A DNA stretch of 64,000 nt from DASUKM01 sp036278735 (GTDB lineage: Bacteria > Acidobacteriota > Vicinamibacteria > Vicinamibacterales > 2-12-FULL-66-21): assembly GCA_036278735.1 (NCBI GenBank), contig DASUKM010000016.1, forward strand, positions 61,779 to 125,778. Reading direction: 5' to 3'. A program made the position numbers and the translations under genes. How positions within the stretch are numbered: position 1 is the stretch's first letter; every line of letters begins with the position of its first letter. Positions 44,991 through 54,066 of this stretch are shown piece after piece. A model generated the notes under the pieces. That model saw nothing but the letters and a program-made list of their open reading frames with translations. It was not told where the DNA came from and searched no databases.

Positions 44991-46247
44991 ATGGTCACTC
45001 GCGAAGTTCTCGACAACGGCCTTCGTCTCATCACCGAGTCGATGCCGCACGTCCGATCCGTCAGCATCGGCGTGTGGCTGACGCGCGGGTCGCGGCACGA
45101 AACCGATGAGCGCAGCGGCATCGCGCACTTCGTCGAGCACATGCTGTTCAAAGGGACGGCGACGCGCTCGGCCGAGGACATCGCCCAGGCGATCGACTCG
45201 ATCGGGGGCCAGCTCGACGCGTTCACCGCGAAGGAGTACGCCAGCTACTACATCAAGGTGCTCGACGAGCACCTGCCGCTCGCGGTCGATCTGCTGTCGG
45301 ACATCGTGCTGAATCCGGAGTTCGCCGGCGACGAACTCGAGCGCGAGAAGAAGGTGATCCTCGAAGAGATCAAGATGGTCGAGGACACCCCCGACGACCT
45401 CGTCCACGAGCTGTTCACGCAGCACTTCTGGGAGGGGCACCCGCTCGGGCGTCCGATTCTCGGCAGCCCGGAGACCGTCGAGGCGTTCACGCCGGACATC
45501 TTGCGCGATTACTTCCAGGGGGCCTACGTCGCGAAGAACGTCATCGTCTCGGCGGCCGGCAACCTCCAGCACGAGCACCTGCGCGAGCTGGTGGTTCGCG
45601 CCTTTGCGACGCTCTCGCCGGCCAGCGACGGTTTCAGCGACCGTCCCCCGCGGGTGGTTCCGCAGGTGGTCGTGCGCGCGAAGGAACTGGAGCAGAGCCA
45701 CGTCTGTCTCGGCACGAACAGCTATCAGCAGAACCACGAGGACCGCTACGTCAGCTACATCCTGAACACGCTGCTCGGCGGCTCGATGAGTTCGCGGCTG
45801 TTCCAGAACGTGCGCGAGAAGCGCGGTCTGGCCTACGCGGTGTTCAGCGGCCTGAGCGCGTATCGCGACGCGGGCAACATCACGATTTACGCGGGCTGCG
45901 CGAGCGGCAACGTCCGCCAGGTCGTCGACCTGTGCGTGGAGGAGCTGCGCGGGCTGAAGCAGGCGTCCATTCCAGACGCGGAGCTGCGCCGGGCGAAGGA
46001 TCACCTGAAGGGGAGCCTCATGCTGTCGCTCGAGAACACGGCGAGCCGCATGTCGCACCTGGCGCGGCAGGAAATCTACTTCGATCGCCATTTCGGCCTG
46101 GACGAAACCCTCGCCGGCGTGGAGCGCGTGACGAGCGACGATCTGCAGCGCGTCGCGCGCGATCTGTTTGCGAACGGATCGCTGGCCGCGACGCTGCTCG
46201 GGCCGTCGCCCGCCGAGGTGACGCGCGCCGAGCTGGATTTGGGGTAA
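44991..46247 (+). CDS. M16-family zinc peptidase (processing-peptidase type)
   Basis: 418 residues. The inverted zinc motif HFVEHMLFKGT (HxxEH) with the distal Glu in ILEEIKMVEDTPDDLVHE, and GSMSSRLFQNVREKRGLAYAV in the second half, match the single-chain PqqL/YmxG-type peptidases. There is no signal peptide, so it is probably cytoplasmic. Substrate unknown. It is followed by purB after 97 bp of GC-rich repeat-like sequence (GGGGTACGGGGTCCCCGC and GGGGCGGAGCCCC). It probably heads the purB transcript. Confidence 0.93.
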   Translation: MVTREVLDNGLRLITESMPHVRSVSIGVWLTRGSRHETDERSGIAHFVEHMLFKGTATRSAEDIAQAIDSIGGQLDAFTAKEYASYYIKVLDEHLPLAVDLLSDIVLNPEFAGDELEREKKVILEEIKMVEDTPDDLVHELFTQHFWEGHPLGRPILGSPETVEAFTPDILRDYFQGAYVAKNVIVSAAGNLQHEHLRELVVRAFATLSPASDGFSDRPPRVVPQVVVRAKELEQSHVCLGTNSYQQNHEDRYVSYILNTLLGGSMSSRLFQNVREKRGLAYAVFSGLSAYRDAGNITIYAGCASGNVRQVVDLCVEELRGLKQASIPDAELRRAKDHLKGSLMLSLENTASRMSHLARQEIYFDRHFGLDETLAGVERVTSDDLQRVARDLFANGSLAATLLGPSPAEVTRAELDLG

Positions 46248-46344
46248 GGCGCGCGAGCGCGCGCGAGGGAGCGGCGCGGGGTACGGGGTCCCCGCAAGCG
46301 ACCGAGCCGGGGTTTGGGGCGGAGCCCCATGAAGAGATGATGAG

Positions 46345-47661
46345 ATGATTCGCCGCTACACGAACCCGGAGATGGGCGCGATCTGGAGCGATCAGCGCCG
46401 GTACGAAACCTGGCTCGAGGTGGAGCTGGCCGCGACCGACGCGATGGCGGCCGCCGGCCTCGTGCCCGCCGACGCCGCGCGCGAGCTGCGCGCCCGGGCC
46501 GCATTCGATATCGCCCGCATCGAAGAAATCGAGCAGACGACCCAGCACGACGTGATCGCCTTCACGACCGCGGTCGCCGAGCACGTGGGCCCCGCCGCGC
46601 GATGGCTGCACTTCGGCCTGACCTCGTCCGACGTCATCGATACCGCGCAGGCCCTGCAGATGCGGCAGGCGTGCGACCTGATCGTGAAAGACCTGGCCGG
46701 CCTGATGGAGGCCGTGCGCGAGCGCGCGGAGGAGCACCGGCACACGCCGATGATCGGCCGGACGCACGGCGTCCACGCCGAGCCGATGACGTTCGGCCTG
46801 AAGCTCGCGCTGTGGTACGCGGAGCTGCAGCGCGATCTCGATCGCATGCTCCGCGCCCGCGACGTCGTCTCGGTCGGCAAGATTTCCGGCGCGGTCGGCA
46901 CGTTCGCTCACCTCGACCCCTCGATCGAGGCGCGCGTCTGCGAGCGGCTGGGCCTGGACGCCGCGCCCGTCTCGTCGCAGGTGATTCAGCGCGACCGGCA
47001 CGCGGAGCTGATGACGACGCTGGCGATCGTGGCGGCCTCGCTCGAGAAGTTCGCGCTCGAGATCCGAGGACTGCAGAAGACGGAAATCGGCGAAGTCGAG
47101 GAGCCGTTCGGCAAGGGGCAGAAGGGCTCGTCGGCGATGCCGCACAAGCGAAACCCGATCGGCTGCGAGCAGATCGTGGGGCTGGCGCGGCTGCTCAGGG
47201 GCAACGCGATGGCGGCGATCGAGAACGTCGCGCTCTGGCACGAGCGCGACATTTCGCATTCGTCGGTGGAGCGCGTGATTCTGCCCGACAGCTTCATCGC
47301 GCTCGACCACGTGCTGCGCCGCTTCACCCGCATCGTGCGCGGGATGGTGGTCTATCCGGAGCGGATGCGCGAGAATCTGGAGCGGTCGCGCGGCGTCGTG
47401 TTCTCGGGGACGGTGCTGCTGGAGCTGGCGCGGCGCGGCGTGTCGCGCGAGCAGGCGTACGAGTGGGTGCAGCGCAACGCCATGCGATCGTTTCACGAGA
47501 CACGCGACTTCAAGGAGCTGCTGCTCGCGGATCCCGACCTGTCGGCGGTGCTCTCGCGCGCGGAGATCGACAAGGCGTTCGATCTGCAGGAGCAGCTTCG
47601 GAACGTCGACGCCATTTTCGCCCGCGTGTTCACGGGGACGGCCGTCGGCGCGCACGCGTGA
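46345..47661 (+). CDS. purB: Adenylosuccinate lyase
   Basis: 438 residues. MIRRYTNPEMGAIWSDQRRYETWLEVE is the classic start. TTQHDVIAFTTAVAEHVG, LHFGLTSSDVIDTAQALQ, IGRTHGVHAEPMTFG and the signature KGQKGSSAMPHKRNPIGCEQI (catalytic Ser loop) are present. It removes fumarate from SAICAR and adenylosuccinate in purine synthesis. Located upstream of purSQL, separated by a gap with a 59-bp direct repeat. Confidence 0.97.
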   Translation: MIRRYTNPEMGAIWSDQRRYETWLEVELAATDAMAAAGLVPADAARELRARAAFDIARIEEIEQTTQHDVIAFTTAVAEHVGPAARWLHFGLTSSDVIDTAQALQMRQACDLIVKDLAGLMEAVRERAEEHRHTPMIGRTHGVHAEPMTFGLKLALWYAELQRDLDRMLRARDVVSVGKISGAVGTFAHLDPSIEARVCERLGLDAAPVSSQVIQRDRHAELMTTLAIVAASLEKFALEIRGLQKTEIGEVEEPFGKGQKGSSAMPHKRNPIGCEQIVGLARLLRGNAMAAIENVALWHERDISHSSVERVILPDSFIALDHVLRRFTRIVRGMVVYPERMRENLERSRGVVFSGTVLLELARRGVSREQAYEWVQRNAMRSFHETRDFKELLLADPDLSAVLSRAEIDKAFDLQEQLRNVDAIFARVFTGTAVGAHA

Positions 47662-47697
47662 GCCGCCAGCGGCGGGGGGGCGCTTGCGGAGCCCTGT

Positions 47698-47842
47698 AAT
47701 CGAGCCGTTTGCTGCGAATCACCGGCGCGAGCGTAGGCGAGCGCTGGCAGGTGCTGGAGGCGGCCGCGGGTGGGATCTCTGAGAATCGAGCCGGTTGCCG
47801 CGAATCACCGGCGCGAGCGTAGGCGAGCGCTGACAGGCGCTG
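47698..47842. repeat. 59-bp direct repeat spaced 86 bp apart, upstream of purS
   Basis: Copies begin at 47698 and 47784 with AATCGAGCCG and share GCGAATCACCGGCGCGAGCG and TAGGCGAGCGCTG. I count about four differences. Between them lies GGTGCTGGAGGCGGCCGC and GGGATCTCTGAG. The 209-bp gap between purB and purS holds nothing else. Confidence 0.88.
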
Positions 47843-47870
47843 GGGGTGGGGCCCCAGCGCGAGTCAAATA

Positions 47871-48113
47871 ATGATGAAAACACGAGTGTTCGTCACGTTG
47901 AAACCCTCCGTCTTCGACCCGCAGGGCAAGACCATCGCTGACGCCCTCCACTCGATGGGCTACGCCGGCGTCGGCGACGTCCGGCAGGGCAAGTATTTCG
48001 AGGTCGAACTCGACGCGCGCACGCCGGACGAGGCGCGCGCGCTCGCCTCCGAGGTCGCCGACAAGGTGCTGGCCAACCCCGTCATCGAGAGCTACCGGAT
48101 CGAGGTGGAGTAG
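47871..48113 (+). CDS. purS: Phosphoribosylformylglycinamidine synthase, PurS subunit
   Basis: 80 residues: KTRVFVTLKPSVFDPQGKTIADALHSMGY and VRQGKYFEVELDA, ending NPVIESYRIEVE, are the PurS pattern. It bridges PurQ and PurL in the FGAM synthase complex. purQ begins 2 bp after its stop. Confidence 0.95.
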   Translation: MMKTRVFVTLKPSVFDPQGKTIADALHSMGYAGVGDVRQGKYFEVELDARTPDEARALASEVADKVLANPVIESYRIEVE

Positions 48114-48115
48114 CC

Positions 48116-48835
48116 ATGCCGATCACCTTCGGTGTCGTCGTCTTTCCGGGATCGAACTGCGACCACGACGCCTATCACGCCGCGACGGACGTGCTCGGGC
48201 AGCGGGCGGAGCTGCTCTGGCACAAGGACACGAGCCTCCGCGGCGCCGACGTCGTCGTGCTGCCGGGCGGGTTCGCGCACGGTGACTACCTGCGCACCGG
48301 CGCCATCGCCCGCTTCTCGCCAATCATGGCGGCCGTCGGCCGATTCGCCCGCGAGGGGGGACCGGTGCTCGGCATCTGCAACGGCTTCCAGGTGCTGCTC
48401 GAGGCGGGGTTCCTGCCGGGCGCCATGCTGCGCAACCGGGATCTGCGGTTCCACTGCGAGCACGTGCGCGTTCGCGTCGAGCAGACCGACACGCCGTTCA
48501 CCGGGCGCGCCGTGCGAGGCCAGCCGCTGCGGGTGCCCATCGCGCACGGCGAAGGCAACTATTACGCGCCACCGGACGTCGTGCAGGCGCTCGAGGCCGC
48601 GCGCCGCGTCGTCTTCCGGTACTGTGACGAGCGCGGCGAGGCGACTGACGCCGCCAACCCGAACGGATCGGTGAACAACATCGCCGGCATCTGCAACGAG
48701 ACGCGCAACGTCGTCGGGCTGATGCCGCACCCCGAGCGCGCCTGCGAAGACAGCCTTGGGAGTCGGGACGGGATCGTCCTGTTCGAATCGGTCATCTCCG
48801 CGCTGGCGCGGGACGGGGCGCTGCGCACTGCATGA
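48116..48835 (+). CDS. purQ: Phosphoribosylformylglycinamidine synthase, glutaminase subunit
   Basis: 239 residues of class I glutamine amidotransferase. FPGSNCDHDAYHA, LPGGFAHGDYLRTGAIA, and the nucleophile elbow GICNGFQVL (Cys near residue 87), with the His/Glu pair in GLMPHPERA. It supplies ammonia to PurL. Its TGA overlaps the ATG of the small membrane protein gene. Confidence 0.96.
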   Translation: MPITFGVVVFPGSNCDHDAYHAATDVLGQRAELLWHKDTSLRGADVVVLPGGFAHGDYLRTGAIARFSPIMAAVGRFAREGGPVLGICNGFQVLLEAGFLPGAMLRNRDLRFHCEHVRVRVEQTDTPFTGRAVRGQPLRVPIAHGEGNYYAPPDVVQALEAARRVVFRYCDERGEATDAANPNGSVNNIAGICNETRNVVGLMPHPERACEDSLGSRDGIVLFESVISALARDGALRTA

Positions 48836-49047
48836 TTGAGGATGCGGATGCGCATCGCGAGAACTTCCGGACCGTCGGCCGGGTGCTGGCGGTCAGCGCC
48901 GCCATCGTCGCGGCGGCGGGGATCGCGGCGTCCGCCCGGATCTGGCCGGTGTCGGCCGCGGTGAATCAGGCGGCGGCGGTGGTCTGCACGATCACCGCGG
49001 TGATCGAAGTGGTGATGGCGGTGTTCTTCCTTTTCCGGTACCGATGA
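48832..49047 (+). CDS. Small two-helix membrane protein between purQ and purL
   Basis: 71 residues with two membrane helices (VLAVSAAIVAAAGIAASA and AAAVVCTITAVIEVVMAVFFLF) and a short acidic N-terminus (MIEDADAHRENF). It overlaps purQ (ATGA at 48832-48835) and purL (ATGA at 49044-49047), so its translation is tightly tied to the FGAM synthase genes. No family is recognised. It could be a membrane anchor for the complex, or an unrelated passenger; the double overlap argues for a real gene. Confidence 0.7.
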   Translation: MIEDADAHRENFRTVGRVLAVSAAIVAAAGIAASARIWPVSAAVNQAAAVVCTITAVIEVVMAVFFLFRYR

Positions 49048-51296
49048 CGTTCCACATCGACAACACGGTGCTCGAGCGGCATGGCCTGACGCGCGACGAG
49101 TACGCGCGGATTCTCGACGCGCTCGGCCGCGAACCGACCGAGACGGAGCTCGGGATTTTTTCCGTCATGTGGTCCGAGCACTGCAGCTACAAGAGTTCGC
49201 GGGTGCACCTGCGGAAGCTGCCGACGCAGGGGGCGCGCGTCCTGCAGGGGCCGGGCGAGAACGCCGGGGCCGTCGACATCGGCGACGGCCTGGCGGCCGT
49301 GTTCAAGATCGAGTCGCACAACCATCCCTCGTTCATCGAGCCCTACCAGGGAGCGGCGACGGGCGTCGGGGGCATCATCCGCGACATCTTCACGATGGGG
49401 GCGCGGCCGATCGCGCTGCTGAACGCGCTGCGCTTCGGTCCGCTCGAGGGCGCCGGGTCGGCGCGCACGCGGCGCACCGTCGAAGGGGTGGTGCGCGGGA
49501 TCGGCGGCTACGGCAACAGCATCGGGATCCCGACGGTCGGCGGCGAGATCGCCTTCCAGGCGCCGTACGCGGGCAATCCGCTCGTCAACGTGTTCTGCCT
49601 CGGGATCGCGCCGGCCGGCGCGCTCGTCAAGGGGTCGGCCTCCGGCATCGGCAATCCGGTCTACTACGTCGGCGCGAAGACCGGCCGCGACGGGATCCAC
49701 GGCGCGACGATGGCGTCGGCGGAATTCGACGAGCGATCGGCCGAGAAGCGTCCGGCGGTGCAGGTGGGCGATCCGTTCATGGAGAAGCTGCTGCTCGAGG
49801 CGTGCCTGGAGCTGATGCAGACCGACGCGCTGATCGGCGTGCAGGACATGGGGGCCGCCGGGCTCACGTGCTCGACGTGCGAGATGGGGGCGCGCGGCGG
49901 CGCCGGCGTCGAGATCGATCTCGCGGACGTGCCGCAGCGCGAGGCGGGCATGACGCCCTACGAGATCATGCTCTCGGAATCGCAGGAGCGCATGTTGCTC
50001 GTGGCGCGCCGGGGACGCGAAGCGGACGTCGAACGGATCTTCGAGAAGTGGGACCTCCATGCCGCGCGAATCGGCGAGGTCACGTCCGACGGTCTGCTGC
50101 GGGTCAAGGATCACGGACGGGTCGTGGCCGAAATTCCGAATCGCGCGCTGGTGGACGAGGCGCCCGTCTATACGCGGCCGACCAGCCGGCCGGCGTATCT
50201 GGACGAGGTCCGCGCGCTCGACGCGACGTCGCTGTCGTACGGATCGGCCCGCGACGGATTCGAACGTCTGCTCGGGTCCCCCACGATCGCAAGCAAGCGG
50301 TGGGTCTACCGGCAGTACGACACGACGGTGCGGACCAACACGATTGCGCTTGCCGGGATGAGCGCCGCGGTCGTGCGGGTGAAAGGCACGCGCCGGGCGC
50401 TGGCGATGTCGACCGACGGCAATGGCCGGTACGGGTATCTGAATCCACGCCGCGGCGCGATGCTGGCGCTCGCCGAGGCCGCGCGCAACGTGGCGTGCGC
50501 CGGCGGCGCGCCCATCGGCGCGACCAACTGCCTCAACTTCGGCAACCCGGAGCGGCCGGAGATCATGTGGCAGTTCGCCGAATCGGTCGAAGGACTTTCG
50601 GAGGCGTGCCGCGCGCTCGAGATCCCGATTACCGGCGGAAACGTCAGCCTCTACAACGAGACGGATGGGCGCGCCATCTACCCGACGCCCGTCATCGGCG
50701 TCGTCGGGCTGATCGAGGACGCGTCCCGCACGCTCACCAGGGTCTTCAAGACGGAAGGGGCGTCCGTCGTGCTGCTGGGCGAGGGACGCGGCGAACTCGG
50801 GGGCAGCGAGTACCTGGACGTCGTTCATCACCTGGTGCGCGGCGACTGTCCGGCGCTCGATCTCGCGCGCGAGAAGGCGCTGCAGGATCTGCTGGTTCGT
50901 GCGGCGGCGGCCGGGCTGCTGCAGTCGGCGCACGACTGCTCGGACGGCGGCCTCGCGATTACGCTCGCGGAGTGCTGCTTCGACGCCGGCGGCCTGGGGG
51001 CGACCGTGGATCTCGGGCCGGCGATCGAAGCGTCCAACCGGGCATACGTCGAGGCGGCGACGCTGTTCGGCGAATCCGCCTCGCGGGTGGTCGTCTCGAC
51101 CGAGCCCGGCCACGAACGCCGGCTGCTGGACCTGGCCAGCGACGCAGGCGTGCCGGCCCGGGTCATCGGCCGGACCGGGGGAGCGCGGCTGCGGATGAGC
51201 GTGGGGGGCGCCGTCGCGATCGACTGCGGGGTGGGCGAAGCCGAGCACGTCTGGGCGACCGCGCTCGATCGATACTTCGCCCGTGCGGTGGCCTGA
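49044..51296 (+). CDS. purL: Phosphoribosylformylglycinamidine synthase, PurL subunit
   Basis: 750 residues, the small-PurL length. GIFSVMWSEHCSYKSSRVHL, GPGENAGAVDIGDGLAAVFKIESHNHPS, PYQGAATGVGGIIRDIFTMGA, VGGEIAF, QDMGAAGLTCSTCEMG and ITGGNVSLYNET are all conserved PurL motifs for ATP and FGAR binding. It works with PurS and PurQ. Starts within the small membrane protein's stop codon; purF begins 2 bp after its stop. Confidence 0.97.
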   Translation: MTFHIDNTVLERHGLTRDEYARILDALGREPTETELGIFSVMWSEHCSYKSSRVHLRKLPTQGARVLQGPGENAGAVDIGDGLAAVFKIESHNHPSFIEPYQGAATGVGGIIRDIFTMGARPIALLNALRFGPLEGAGSARTRRTVEGVVRGIGGYGNSIGIPTVGGEIAFQAPYAGNPLVNVFCLGIAPAGALVKGSASGIGNPVYYVGAKTGRDGIHGATMASAEFDERSAEKRPAVQVGDPFMEKLLLEACLELMQTDALIGVQDMGAAGLTCSTCEMGARGGAGVEIDLADVPQREAGMTPYEIMLSESQERMLLVARRGREADVERIFEKWDLHAARIGEVTSDGLLRVKDHGRVVAEIPNRALVDEAPVYTRPTSRPAYLDEVRALDATSLSYGSARDGFERLLGSPTIASKRWVYRQYDTTVRTNTIALAGMSAAVVRVKGTRRALAMSTDGNGRYGYLNPRRGAMLALAEAARNVACAGGAPIGATNCLNFGNPERPEIMWQFAESVEGLSEACRALEIPITGGNVSLYNETDGRAIYPTPVIGVVGLIEDASRTLTRVFKTEGASVVLLGEGRGELGGSEYLDVVHHLVRGDCPALDLAREKALQDLLVRAAAAGLLQSAHDCSDGGLAITLAECCFDAGGLGATVDLGPAIEASNRAYVEAATLFGESASRVVVSTEPGHERRLLDLASDAGVPARVIGRTGGARLRMSVGGAVAIDCGVGEAEHVWATALDRYFARAVA

Positions 51297-51297
51297 C

Positions 51298-52809
51298 ATG
51301 ATGAACATCGACGATCGGCAGCCGGCCGGGGTCTCGGAGCGCGGTGACGGGCGCGTGAAGGCGCGTCCCGCCGAAGCGTCAGCGGAGGCGGGCCCCGATA
51401 AATTCCCCGATAAATTCAAAGACGAGTGCGGCGTGTTCGGGATCTTCGGACACCCGGAAGCCGCCAACCTCACCTACCTCGGCCTCTACGCCCTGCAGCA
51501 TCGCGGACAGGAAAGCGCGGGGATGGTCAGCGCCGACGGCGAGCGGATGCACCTGTCGCGCGCGATGGGGTACGTGGCGGACGCGTTCGACGAGCGCGCG
51601 CTGGAAGGACTGCCGGGCCACCTGGCGGTCGGACACACGCGCTATTCGACGGCCGGCGACAGCACCATCCTCAACGCGCAGCCGATTCTGATCGACTGCG
51701 CGCACGGGCAGATTGCGATCGCGCACAACGGCAACCTGGTCAACGCGCAGGAACTCCGGGACGAGCTGGTCCGCACCGGGTCAATCTTCCAGACGAGCAG
51801 CGACACGGAGGTGGTGCTGCATCTCTACGCGCGCTCGCGCGAACCGAGCGTGGAAGAGGCGCTGCTCGAATCGATCACCCAGGTGCGCGGCGCGTTCTCG
51901 TTCGTGCTGCTGACGAAGGACCGTTTGATCGCCGCGCGCGACCCGCACGGGTTCCGTCCGCTGGCGCTCGGCCGGCTGGGGGACGCCTACATCGTCTGTT
52001 CGGAGACGTGCGCGCTCGATCTCATCGGCGCCACGTACGTCCGGGACGTCGAACCGGGGGAGCTGCTCGTCATCGGTCAGGGGGGGATCCGATCGGTGCG
52101 GGCGTTCCCGCAGGCGCCCTTGGCGCACTGCATCTTCGAGCACGTGTATTTCGCGCGGCCCGACAGCTACGTCTTCGGGCGCAGCGTGAACGAGGTGCGG
52201 ACGGAGCTCGGCCGCGTGCTCGCGCGCGAAGCGCCGGTCGAGGCGGACGTCGTGTCGCCGATTCCCGACTCGGGCGTGTGCGCCGCGACAGGCTTTGCGG
52301 AGGCGTCCGGGATCCCGATGCGATTCGGGTTGATCCGCAATCACTACGTCGGACGCACCTTCATCCAGCCGCAGCAGGCGATCCGGCATTTCAGCGTGCG
52401 CGTGAAGCTGAACCCGGTCCGCAGCATTCTCGAAGGCAAGCGCGTCGTGCTCGTCGACGACTCGATCGTGCGCGGCACGACGAGCCGGAAGATCGTCCGG
52501 ATGGTGAAGGCGGCGGGCGCGCGCGAAGTGCACCTGCGCATCAGCTGCCCTCCGACGAAGTCGCCGTGCTTCTACGGCGTCGACACGCCGAACCGGTCGG
52601 AGCTGATCGCGGCGACGCACACGCTCGAGGAGATCCGGCAGTACATCGACGCCGACAGCGTGGCGTATCTCAGCCTCGACGGGATGTTGAGCGCCGTGGC
52701 GCCGCAGGGCGGCTCGTACTGCACGTCCTGCTACACGGGCGTGTATCCCGTCGCATTCCCGCGAGACGAGCGCGCGTATCTGCAACTCGCGCTGAAGGCC
52801 GTCGAATAG
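51298..52809 (+). CDS. purF: Amidophosphoribosyltransferase
   Basis: 503 residues from ATG 51298 (a second ATG follows at 51301). A propeptide of about 43 residues precedes the catalytic N-terminal Cys44 (DECGVFGIFGHPEAANLTYLGLYALQHRGQES), as in Bacillus-type enzymes that are autoprocessed. The PRPP site is VVLVDDSIVRGTTSRKIV; cysteines in ISCPPTKSPCFYGVD and SYCTSCYTG fit an iron-sulfur-cluster enzyme. The propeptide contains a PDKFPDKF duplication from a 12-bp tandem repeat at 51393-51416. It catalyses the first committed step of purine synthesis. Confidence 0.97.
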   Translation: MMNIDDRQPAGVSERGDGRVKARPAEASAEAGPDKFPDKFKDECGVFGIFGHPEAANLTYLGLYALQHRGQESAGMVSADGERMHLSRAMGYVADAFDERALEGLPGHLAVGHTRYSTAGDSTILNAQPILIDCAHGQIAIAHNGNLVNAQELRDELVRTGSIFQTSSDTEVVLHLYARSREPSVEEALLESITQVRGAFSFVLLTKDRLIAARDPHGFRPLALGRLGDAYIVCSETCALDLIGATYVRDVEPGELLVIGQGGIRSVRAFPQAPLAHCIFEHVYFARPDSYVFGRSVNEVRTELGRVLAREAPVEADVVSPIPDSGVCAATGFAEASGIPMRFGLIRNHYVGRTFIQPQQAIRHFSVRVKLNPVRSILEGKRVVLVDDSIVRGTTSRKIVRMVKAAGAREVHLRISCPPTKSPCFYGVDTPNRSELIAATHTLEEIRQYIDADSVAYLSLDGMLSAVAPQGGSYCTSCYTGVYPVAFPRDERAYLQLALKAVE

Positions 52810-52824
52810 CCGGACCGCGCGCCC

Positions 52825-54009
52825 ATGCTGCTGTCGCACTGTCTCGCGCTGCTGCTCGCTGGAGCGCTCGCCCCCGCGCCGGCCGGACGGCCGCAGGCGC
52901 CGGCGGCGAACGCGACGCCGCTCACCGCGCAGCAGCTTCGCACGTCGATCGCGAAGCTCGGGGCGTTCGACGATCGGGAGCGGACCGATGCCGCCCGCGC
53001 GGTCCGGCGGGCGCCCGCCGCGCAGGCGGTTCCCGCCCTGATGGCCGCGGCCGAAGAGCATCCCGACGGATACGTGCGTTTTCGCGCGCTGGTGATCCTG
53101 TCGGGCTTCCACGATCCGCGCGCCCGCGACGTCATGGTCCACGCACTCGACGATCCGAACGATCGGCTGCGGACGGTCGCCTACACGTATTTCGAGCACA
53201 ATCCCGACCCCGCCATGGTGCCGCGCCTGCTGAAGGCGCTCGACAAGGAAGAGGGGGAGTTCGTCCGCCCCGCGCTGACGCGCACGCTGGCGGCCTACGC
53301 CGCCGATCCGCGGGTCCGCGACGTCATGCCGGCGCTCGTGATGAGCGGGCAGGATCTGTTCAGGAGCGCGGTGATCGAAGCGGTGGGGGACTATCGCGTG
53401 ACGAGCGCGTTCGATGCGCTGCGGCGCGTCGCGACGCTCGACGGGCCGCTGCAGGAGGATGCCGTTCTCGCCCTCGGGAAGCTGGGCGACAAGCGCGCGC
53501 TGGCGGTGCTCGAGCCGCTGCAGCAGAGCGCGCCGCGCGAGCGTCAGCCCGCGATTGCCGCCGCCATCTGCCTGCTGGGCGTCAACTGCGAGTCGCACCA
53601 GGGATTTCTCGTCGAGACCCTCACGTTTGCCGTGCAGCATCCGGGCTTCCAGGATCTGCTGCGCGCGGCGACGCGCGGCCTCGCCGCGCTGGCCGTGGCC
53701 GGCCATCAGGACGCGGCCGTTGCGTTGATCGATGCCGGGGTGCCGGCGCGCGATCCGGCGCGCTCGCCCATCGCGCTCGCCTTCGGGACGGTGGCGCTGC
53801 GCAACACGCCGCTCGCGCTGAAGCTGCTCGAATCGCGTGCGGACCGGCACGACGCCGCGCTGCTGCTGCGCGACGCCTTCGACATGCTCGAGGAGGATTA
53901 CGAAGAGGAGCGCTTCTACGCCGCCGTGCGCCGCGCGTACTGGGCATCGGCTCCCGGTTCCCTGCAGCGCCGCGTGACGGATGCGCTGATCCAGGTGCTC
54001 GAGTTCTGA
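52825..54009 (+). CDS. Secreted HEAT-repeat protein
   Basis: 394 residues with a signal peptide (MLLSHCLALLLAGALAPAPAG). The body is repeated helical pairs of HEAT type: AVRRAPAAQAVPALMAAAEEHPDGYVRFRALVIL, DPRARDVMVHALDDPNDRLRTVAYTYF, AFDALRRVATLDGPLQEDAVLALGKLGDKRALAVLEPL. These make a protein-binding solenoid in the periplasm. It lies between purF (15-bp gap) and purM, so its transcription with purine genes is likely; a functional link is not obvious. Confidence 0.85.
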   Translation: MLLSHCLALLLAGALAPAPAGRPQAPAANATPLTAQQLRTSIAKLGAFDDRERTDAARAVRRAPAAQAVPALMAAAEEHPDGYVRFRALVILSGFHDPRARDVMVHALDDPNDRLRTVAYTYFEHNPDPAMVPRLLKALDKEEGEFVRPALTRTLAAYAADPRVRDVMPALVMSGQDLFRSAVIEAVGDYRVTSAFDALRRVATLDGPLQEDAVLALGKLGDKRALAVLEPLQQSAPRERQPAIAAAICLLGVNCESHQGFLVETLTFAVQHPGFQDLLRAATRGLAALAVAGHQDAAVALIDAGVPARDPARSPIALAFGTVALRNTPLALKLLESRADRHDAALLLRDAFDMLEEDYEEERFYAAVRRAYWASAPGSLQRRVTDALIQVLEF

Positions 54010-54010
54010 C

Positions 54011-54052
54011 GCGGAGCGCGGAGTGCGGGGTGCGGGGTGCGGAGGGCGGAGC
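54011..54052. repeat. Heptamer tandem array (GCGGAGT/GCGGGGT)
   Basis: Units GCGGAGC, GCGGAGT, GCGGGGT, GCGGGGT and GCGGAGG read consecutively, directly after the HEAT gene stop and before the purM ribosome site (GGAG). Confidence 0.85.
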
Positions 54053-54066
54053 CCCCGGAGTAAGAA

